Of a stretch of DNA of 64,000 bases, positions 57,406-64,000 are shown piece after piece (the stretch's first letter is position 1; every line of letters begins with the position of its first letter). The notes beneath the pieces were generated by a model, which searched no databases, had not been told where the DNA came from, and saw only the letters and a program-made list of their open reading frames with translations. The translations under genes were made by a program, and so were the position numbers. This DNA comes from Pyrenula massariospora (lineage: Eukaryota > Ascomycota > Eurotiomycetes > Pyrenulales > Pyrenulaceae): positions 868,001 through 932,000 of the forward strand of contig JAGFMI010000014.1 of assembly GCA_021030905.1 (NCBI GenBank), read 5' to 3'.

Positions 57406-57815
57406 TCTCGGCTAACAACCGTCCTGGAGAGCCTGAGTGGGAGGAGATGACATCTGTTCCCAAGCCTCGAAATGTAGAAGGAAGCCAAGCGTTTGTGGGT
57501 GACCGCTTCAAGGCCATGCGAGAGCGGTTCGCTGGAAATAAGCTGTGCCTACGGCCGCGGATACCGTTACCTTGTCGAATCATAAGAAAAAAAGTCAAGC
57601 CACAAGACCAAAGCATTTCTCTCCAGGCGCATCTCACCTAGGTCTATCGATGAGATGCCCCAGTACTATCCTATTAGTCTCACCACTAGCTACAGCCAGC
57701 GCCCAGCTTTTCTGCCTAGACAGCAATCCCATAACGAGCAGCCGTAAAAGGAAACCATTCCCCCCGAATATCCAGGTCCTAGAGTATATAAGATTCCCGC
57801 GCCTCTCTACCTTCT

Positions 57816-59250
57816 TCACGAATAGAATGCGCTCTTTTGGAACCCTTCCGCTGAGATATCTCCCGCCTTGCCCCTAACTTCTGGCCCTTTCTCCCCGCCA
57901 ACCTTCACACTGCTCAAGCTCTTTGTTCTGCTTGCCCCATCATCCAAATCAATGCCTCTTAGCGTATTAGCTCGACTCCCTGGTGCGCTTTCACCCTTCT
58001 CCCTAATCTGCGCCACGCCTTTCCGTTGAATCGTCTCTAAATACGGGCTAGGAAGATAGCCCACCCTTCCGTCCCTCGCTCGACATCTCCACCATTCGCT
58101 TGGGTTGCCCATTGGATCACTCTTGCTAAGGACAGCGACGAAATCACCTTTCTTGATGGGTAGGTCGACTCCCTCAGTATTGGAGGCAGGTGTGTAGTCG
58201 TAGATGGCGCGGCAGAAGTCTAGTTTTGAGGGGTCGAGAGGTTGTTGCTGTGGTTGGTTTTGCTGCGCGCGGAGGTTCTCTTCTTCTTGCGAGCGGGCAA
58301 GGGCGCGGATGAGTTTGCCCATAAGGTAGGGGAGGCCGAAGACCATGAGTAGAAACATTACTAATGGCTTCCTCGACGGGCGGGGCGGAGCGCCGGGGAC
58401 GTTCGATGAGGGAGAATTAGTGCCGAGATAGGATGCGAAGGCGGAAGGTGTAAGTGAGGTAGCATCTGCAGGTGGGGGGCGGCCGGTGAGTTTTGCGATA
58501 AGTGTGCGGAAATAGCGTAGGAGGGTAAAGATTCCAAGGACGGAGCCAAGGGTGTTGCGTAGATTTCCGAGTTGTTCGGCAACGGAGACCATTGCTTAAA
58601 AGCAGCTGTTAACATGACGTAGGCGAGAGGGAATAGGAGGGGAGAACAAACCAAAGAAGGAGGAGTGGGTAGCCATGTACGCGCTTTCGAGCATCTGAGC
58701 GAACCCACCAAACGCGCCGACTATACTCTCGACGGTCTGAAAGGTCGCTTGCGTCGATTGATTGTAGGCGTTCGTGAGGCTGTTTGGATCGTTGGGATTT
58801 CCGGGCGCTCCGTAACCTCCACCGTACAGACCGCCTCCCATTCCGCCGTACATGCCCCCGTACCCTCCATACCCACCGTAGCCACCGTAGCCACCTCCTA
58901 GACGCGAATACGGTGACGAATATGATGAATAACCTCCGTATCCGCCGTATGAATTGTATGTGGAATTTCCCAGACGGTTGGCTCCATAAGGAGAATAATT
59001 CGAGGCGGTTTGATTAACGACGGAATTAAGGGTATTGGGCCGGTCGGGGAGAGCTGGCGGATCTGAGGAGGACATCGGGGAAGCGGTGGTTGCGGTCTGT
59101 GGGGGAGGGTTTGAAGAGGATGTCGTCGCCGAAGATAATGTTGCGCCTTAAGAGTATGGTTATCAGTGTCGCTCCAACGTCAGATTCACATGTGAACCCA
59201 CCTGCTGCGCCTGCTCTCTCCCAAGGTTTAGGCGGCGACGGCGATGCCAT
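57816..59250 (-). CDS. PEX13: Peroxin-13, peroxisomal import docking protein (3 exons)
   Basis: Minus-strand exons 59250-59202, 59146-58652 and 58594-57816 (introns 55 and 57 bp) give 440 residues. It starts MASPSPPKPWERAG, the usual fungal Pex13 N-terminus. A Gly/Tyr-rich region follows (about residues 65-125, many GGYGGY units), then SSFFAMVSVAEQLGNLRNTL built across intron 2, membrane segments around GIFTLLRYF and KPLVMFLLMVFGLPYLMG, and an SH3 domain at about 305-375 (LDFCRAIYDYTP to WWRCRARDGRVGYLPSPYL). Pex13 sits in the peroxisomal membrane and, with Pex14, forms the docking site and gel-like pore for Pex5 and its cargo. All key parts are present, so it is presumably a functional core gene and a good anchor for synteny comparison. 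Confidence 0.95.
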
Positions 59251-59648
59251 CGACGCGGTCGCTATCTCATCATACTCAAGGGGGTACTTATTTATGTTTA
59301 GAATCGGGCGGTGAAATCACTTGTCTTATGAAAGAACAAGGTTGCTCTCGATGCAAATTGTTGCGGCGACGTCGATAACGTTCAAAATCCTGGGGTTGGC
59401 GATCGTTTTCGGTTAGGCAGCCTCCCAGCATTGAGCCGAGGCATCGAGCCTTGGCACTCAGATGTGATTCTATCTAGGGTAGGGACTGGAGCGCCGAATC
59501 AACAGAACAATTTCGAATGTACTGTTTAAAAGTGGGTACTTGGATCATGGTACATTGTTGATGCTACATCTAAGGCTCTATATGTCTATAATCTTGTGCA
59601 ATCGTTTCGCTTCTTTCGAACGAGCATTGACAAAGATGATTTCAATTC
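59251..59648. other. Intergenic region between PEX13 and the NACHT gene
   Basis: 398 bp holding the PEX13 promoter and the 3' end of the NACHT gene. No further feature was recognised. Confidence 0.45.
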
Positions 59649-62600
59649 TCAGCGTTCATTTTCGAGGCCGGGTATGAAGCAATGACACAACCCTTCATTC
59701 TTTGAGCGCCGAATCTCCTGTTCTTTGAGAGCCTTGGACCTCCGCACTGCTCCGTGCTCAATCAACGAATCTCGGAGATCTTTGACAACCTTTGAAGGAT
59801 ATTTGTCAAGTATGGCTGTAACCTAAACAGCAATTGGAGTCAGCGTGGAGAGAAGGGAACAGATTAGGGAAGTAGGAACTAGAGGCAAGATTGACCGTTT
59901 CGAGCGGAACTTACCACTTCAAGAGCATTTGCAGGTGGGTCAAATTGTTGCTTGGGAATCAGTGCGTTCGGATCAGCACCATGATCTACGAAATCCCGCA
60001 TGATTTTGGTCCATCTCAATGTCCCATCTTTGCTGACATCGAACGGCTTGATCCAAAGCCTTCGGTCTGCTTCTCGAGCGCATCGCAATACAAAGATCCA
60101 TGGTGTAACCTTATTCTTCCCCAAGTCTTTATACGGTTGATTAGGATCTTGACCACTCTCAAGCAGCAAATTGATCAAGTCTGGGCTTGAAAGTGGAAAG
60201 ATGGAGTATCGCCTATCCACCAACATCTCTGTGGCATAGTGAAGAAGCGGTATTCCACCTTTATATTGGTATTGAACCCTATCTTGTCGGACCTTGGTGC
60301 CGAGATACTGCGTCAGACCAAACCTTGTTGCAAGGGAGAGAAATGGATCGTAAAAGACCGTATCTCCTCGCTCTTCGTAAGTTCCAAAAGCCCACTTCGG
60401 CCAATTGTCGTTGGGATCATTCTTTCGTCTAGCCCAGTACCAGTCTATAGTGCGGTATAACTCATCGAGAAGGGTACTTTGCTCTAAGCCCGTGTCCGGT
60501 CTGCCGTATCGAGCATGTGTCATCGCGAGGACGATATCAGGCCACCATTCATCGACCCGTCTATGGTGTTCGGGTTCCTCAAGAGGGAGCTGAAGCTGCG
60601 ATATGTAAGCCTTGAGAAGGCGAAGGTGAGGATCAAAATTCTCGCAGGCTGTGACCTTCACAAGTCGACTCCAAGTGCTAGGATCCATTAAGAAGTCTCT
60701 CGCGGTCCGATGAATAAACATGACCTTGCTTCCGGCCACCGCGTGAAGAGCACTCTTCGGAGTAGTGAACGTCGTTCGAGCAACCGAGGTATTTTTCTTC
60801 CGATGAAGCTCCAGGAGACCACCGCAGGCCGCGTCCATGCTCTCTTTTGTACGCATACAGATTTCCATCACTAGTTTCTTCTCAACTTCCTCAATTCCGG
60901 CTCTTGCGTCTTTGACAGTCTGGTTTGTGAATGCTAGTGCCAGTTCCCACAAGATCAGAGACGCTCCGTACTGGTCTTTGGTAAAAGTCAAAACCGTTTC
61001 TTTGGCATGGATGAGCTGAAAGATCTTGGCAGCTTCGTTCAACTCAGTGCTGGACTGCGTGACAAACAGGAATAGCTGGAATAGCTCATATAGGTCCTTT
61101 GGATATCGTTTCAGGTGTTCCATGACATCTAAGCAAGTTCGATATTCGATGTCGGCCTTCGTCATTGCTTTGAGCACAATTTGGACCCACAGAAATACAC
61201 CGTCTGCCTTTGCGATGAGCTCGCTTACGACTTCTTCTCGACAATTTGGGTGGACCTCTAATAGTTTGCGGAGAGATTGGTTGGCTTTCAACTTATCGTT
61301 GGCGTAATTGACCATGTCTTCGGATGTCAGATCTTGAAGCTTTAGAGTTGGCAATGCGGCAAAAGCCTTCTCAAAAATCGGAAACGGTCGGCTCGACAAG
61401 CAAAGCTTCAAATGACGACCGTGTCTGTCGACTAGGTTAGAAAAAAGTTCCAGCATGTCTTCGTGTTCACCCTCAAGCTCATCGAGGCCATCTATGAAGA
61501 GACAGATTCGATTTTGCTCAGCCAGGCTCGTGATCAGACGCTGGAGGCTCAACTTTAGGTCAGGAAGTGACCAAGACATCGGAAACTTAAGCCTTTCACG
61601 GGTGGAGAGCGGTAAGAGTTGGGCCCACATCGCAGGAAATGCAGCAGATATCAGACGCCGATGTTCGTGCAACAGTTGGAATAATAGAGACCGAAGGAGG
61701 CCAACCTGGGACCTCTGTTCAGGAGAACCACTGATCCAAAAGAAGAACCCCGCGGTAGTTAGATGAAGAGGATCCGCCCACTTCTGTAGCAGCTGCAGCG
61801 TTCTGTTGTCCTCGTGAATGAATCGCAATAGCGTTGATTTCCCAGACCCCGGTTTCCCATTAATCCAGTAGATACTAGGCACATGAGGCTCCGCAAGCCA
61901 GTCTCGAAAGTGGTTCCCTTGGTTCTTACTCGTTGCTTGAGTGTCCAGGTTTCCCTCAAAGATCCAGCCAAACGTTTTTCGGTGAGCTGGGGTAACCTCT
62001 TCCTCTCTGTCCTTCATTGATGCAAAGCCTAGGTGATCCAAGATATGGTCTTGAATCAAGCTGGCCTTGACACTATCGTCCATTGCCGTGTTCTGCATCG
62101 GGATCACGTATTCTTTTGGATGGTAAAGGAACTTTGGTGATGAGGGAGACTTTGCGTGGGTATCGCTTTCAACGCTGGTATTAGGAGAGCTGGTCGGGGA
62201 TTCAGAGTAGGAACTGTCTGAGGACGCCAAGTCTGGTTGTGAGTTTTGCCCGAGCTTGCTAAACCCGTCCAGGAGACGTTGATCTGGCTGTGGGAGCTCG
62301 GAGCTGCTAGCTTATCAGCTATCTATTTCACTAGCAAAGTCTTCACATCTCGCAGCCACTTCACTCGTTCCGTGATTCTGTGGTTTTGGAGCAGAGCTTG
62401 GACAGTGAGAACTCACATCAGAGGAGGCAGAACGTGATCCTGGAGATCGTGTCGAAGTTCAAGCAGACGAACTTTGAACAAGGCTCTGTCTTTAGTCGAG
62501 TTCAGGTTGAGAGACGGAAAGACATCCTCCTCGTCTTCACGTCTTCTTTTAACCTCTTCGGCCAGCTCTAGGTAAGCTCTCCAGTCTTCAACAGCCTTGA

Positions 62601-62835
62601 GACAAGCTGTGATTAGATCAGCCAATGCTGCTTCACTCTTCGTCACACAACAAGAACGGCCGTTAAAGTAGGTCCCATCGTTGAAAAGACTCTTCAATGT
62701 GTCGACTGAGTGTTCAAAGCTGGCCCGGGTGTCCGCGGCGTCCTCGCTCGTACATTGCACATCATCGAGGCCGCGTTGTACAAATTGTACGACAGCCTGG
62801 ACGGCAGACCCAACGGATTCCTGGTCTGGTGCCAT
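59649..62835 (-). CDS. NACHT-domain STAND NTPase, NLR-like (3 exons)
   Basis: Minus-strand exons 62835-62417, 62306-59915 and 59822-59649 (introns 110 and 92 bp) give 994 residues. The N-terminal 140 residues are helical (VVQFVQRGLDDVQCTSED, then VKRRREDEEDVFP) and may be the effector domain, but I recognise no named one. After a Ser-rich linker the NACHT module shows RKTFGWIFEG, Walker A IYWINGKPGSGKSTLLRF, Walker B ICLFIDGLDELEGEHEDM, the sensor KLCLSSRPFPIFEKAF, and the ADGVFLWVQIVLKAM and MFIHRTARDFL segments. The C-terminus has weak ankyrin-like repeats (LINLLLESGQDPNQ, MRDFVDHGADPNALI), continued in exon 3 by LRDSLIEHGAVRRS. The final splice is supported by a phase-0 GTAAGT donor and an open frame. 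It looks intact and resembles fungal NLR-type receptors. Confidence 0.88.
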
Positions 62836-64000
62836 GAGTGGTGCGCTTGTATCCGGCTTGAGGGGGCGAGCGGGACAAGGGTCCTGGAGAAAGCATGTTC
62901 AGGCACATCTTGTCCGAGTGACAGTGGGTCGTGCCTGACCGACCTGAAGTCTTTGGCTCGCCAGCTTCCTCAATGATAAGAATGGATGGACGCGGCAGGC
63001 GCGGACGGCGGAGGTGACTCCCGAGATTCTGCCGCGTCAATGTCCTTTTCCGGTCTCGGATATCGCGCGTCCATTCTACCCTAATACTGAAATGTCTTAT
63101 TGCATTCTCTTTGTCTACCGTCAACGCTATCGATGCTATCTACTCTTCTACGAGGATCCAACACATCCACCGAATCCTAGATAATCCTTCGAAATTACTG
63201 ATCGTGGAACTTTGAAGAAGCTGCATTCCTTGAGTTATTTATCACCAAACGGGTAAACGAAAGCTCGTCCTCCAGGGCGATTAGATTTCGGTGTACTAGT
63301 ACAACACACCGATGATTTGTTTGAACCCAAAAGATGCTTTTAAGCACATCGAACCCTAGTGAATGAAGCTCCGCAAATTATCGCGTAGACTGAGATGCGG
63401 GAGCAAAGCGGTGCATGTTACCCCGATAGCTGTGATGATTTCCGTCGTACCTTTCATGGTAAGACTCTTATTGTTCTAGTGATATATGTTTCTGTATCGG
63501 CAAGGGTTTCGGCTGAAATCTGAGTGATCTTGCTTGGATCACCTACCATCCTACAGCTCCAATTCATATTGTCAGTGTTCACGATTTTCAGACAACCTAG
63601 ATCGAGAATCTTGACGTACCTGAGATGTTTGGCTTCTTGTGCGATCAAGTACTACTGTTTACTATCACATATCTTACTGGTGAAGAGTTAGACGCGTGGC
63701 GCATTCCTCCTCTTATATCACCTCGTGAATATCAAAGCATTTCACCGCAGTCTCCCGTTTCTATACTGGACATCACGCCACGCACGCCTTGAAGCTTTTT
63801 CGTGACGATCCGAGCGGAATGCTGGTCATTCACATGGTGCTGCAGGTTCTGTCGGCTCAGGCTATCAAATCCCAGACTATCGTGCTGTTTCAGCTGTCCA
63901 TGTTCCAAACATCAATGTTCCCGGTCTCGACCATAGAGGATTGGGACGCAGCACCGGCAAACCACCCGAGAGCGGGATGATTAAGATGCCGCCACGATGG
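62836..64000. other. Gene-free stretch to the right edge
   Basis: Contains the presumed NACHT promoter at its left end. The remaining frames are 120 codons or fewer, with no recognisable product. No repeat arm of the dispersed family was seen. Confidence 0.45.

Larger units (their letters stand above)
57245..57815. other. Intergenic region upstream of HET3 with repeat copies
   Basis: Holds one complete inverted-repeat copy (57256-57356) and a further arm (57373-57405). The rest lies beyond the PEX13 stop codon and shows only short frames. Confidence 0.5.

Noticed and set aside
63789-63980. 63-codon frame near the right edge
   Set aside because: Too short, no recognisable motif, no splice support.

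Overview
The window is nuclear DNA of a filamentous ascomycete (Pezizomycotina). Short spliceosomal introns (about 43-110 bp, GT-AG with CTAAC-like branch points) break most genes. The gene families present are typical of that group: HET-domain proteins, STAND/NACHT NTPases, ankyrin proteins with a helical MSFGF-type N-terminus, peroxin-13 and an EHN-type epoxide hydrolase. No rRNA, tRNA, CRISPR array or prokaryotic operon was seen. All splice models were built by eye by matching donor, acceptor, branch point and frame.

Left third (1-26.5 kb): a NACHT-type NTPase cut by the window edge; two orphan proteins, one with a clear signal peptide; a class I methyltransferase; an epoxide hydrolase; an eight-segment membrane protein; a MidA/NDUFAF7-like mitochondrial methyltransferase; an F-box/ankyrin protein; a divergent pair of orphan, probably secreted genes sharing a 0.66 kb promoter region; and a DJ-1/PfpI protein.

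Middle (28.5-41.7 kb): an MSFGF-type helical protein with a ubiquitin-like domain and a zinc-ribbon-like Cys motif, a SnoaL-like protein, a beta-lactamase-related serine hydrolase, a degenerate protein-kinase-like gene, and two helical/ankyrin proteins.

Right third (44-62.8 kb): three HET-domain genes with a membrane protein between the first two, then PEX13 and a complete NACHT protein. PEX13 and the MidA-like gene look like conserved core genes. The rest is largely accessory, and much of it resembles the fungal allorecognition/NLR repertoire. The idea that these genes act together rests on family knowledge and proximity only.

A short inverted-repeat family (arms resembling GGTGTCAGAAGTCGTGGC) recurs at eight places, several of them beside HET2 and HET3. 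Two introns appear to use the rare GC-AG splice type. Long gene-free stretches separate the genes and are listed individually.
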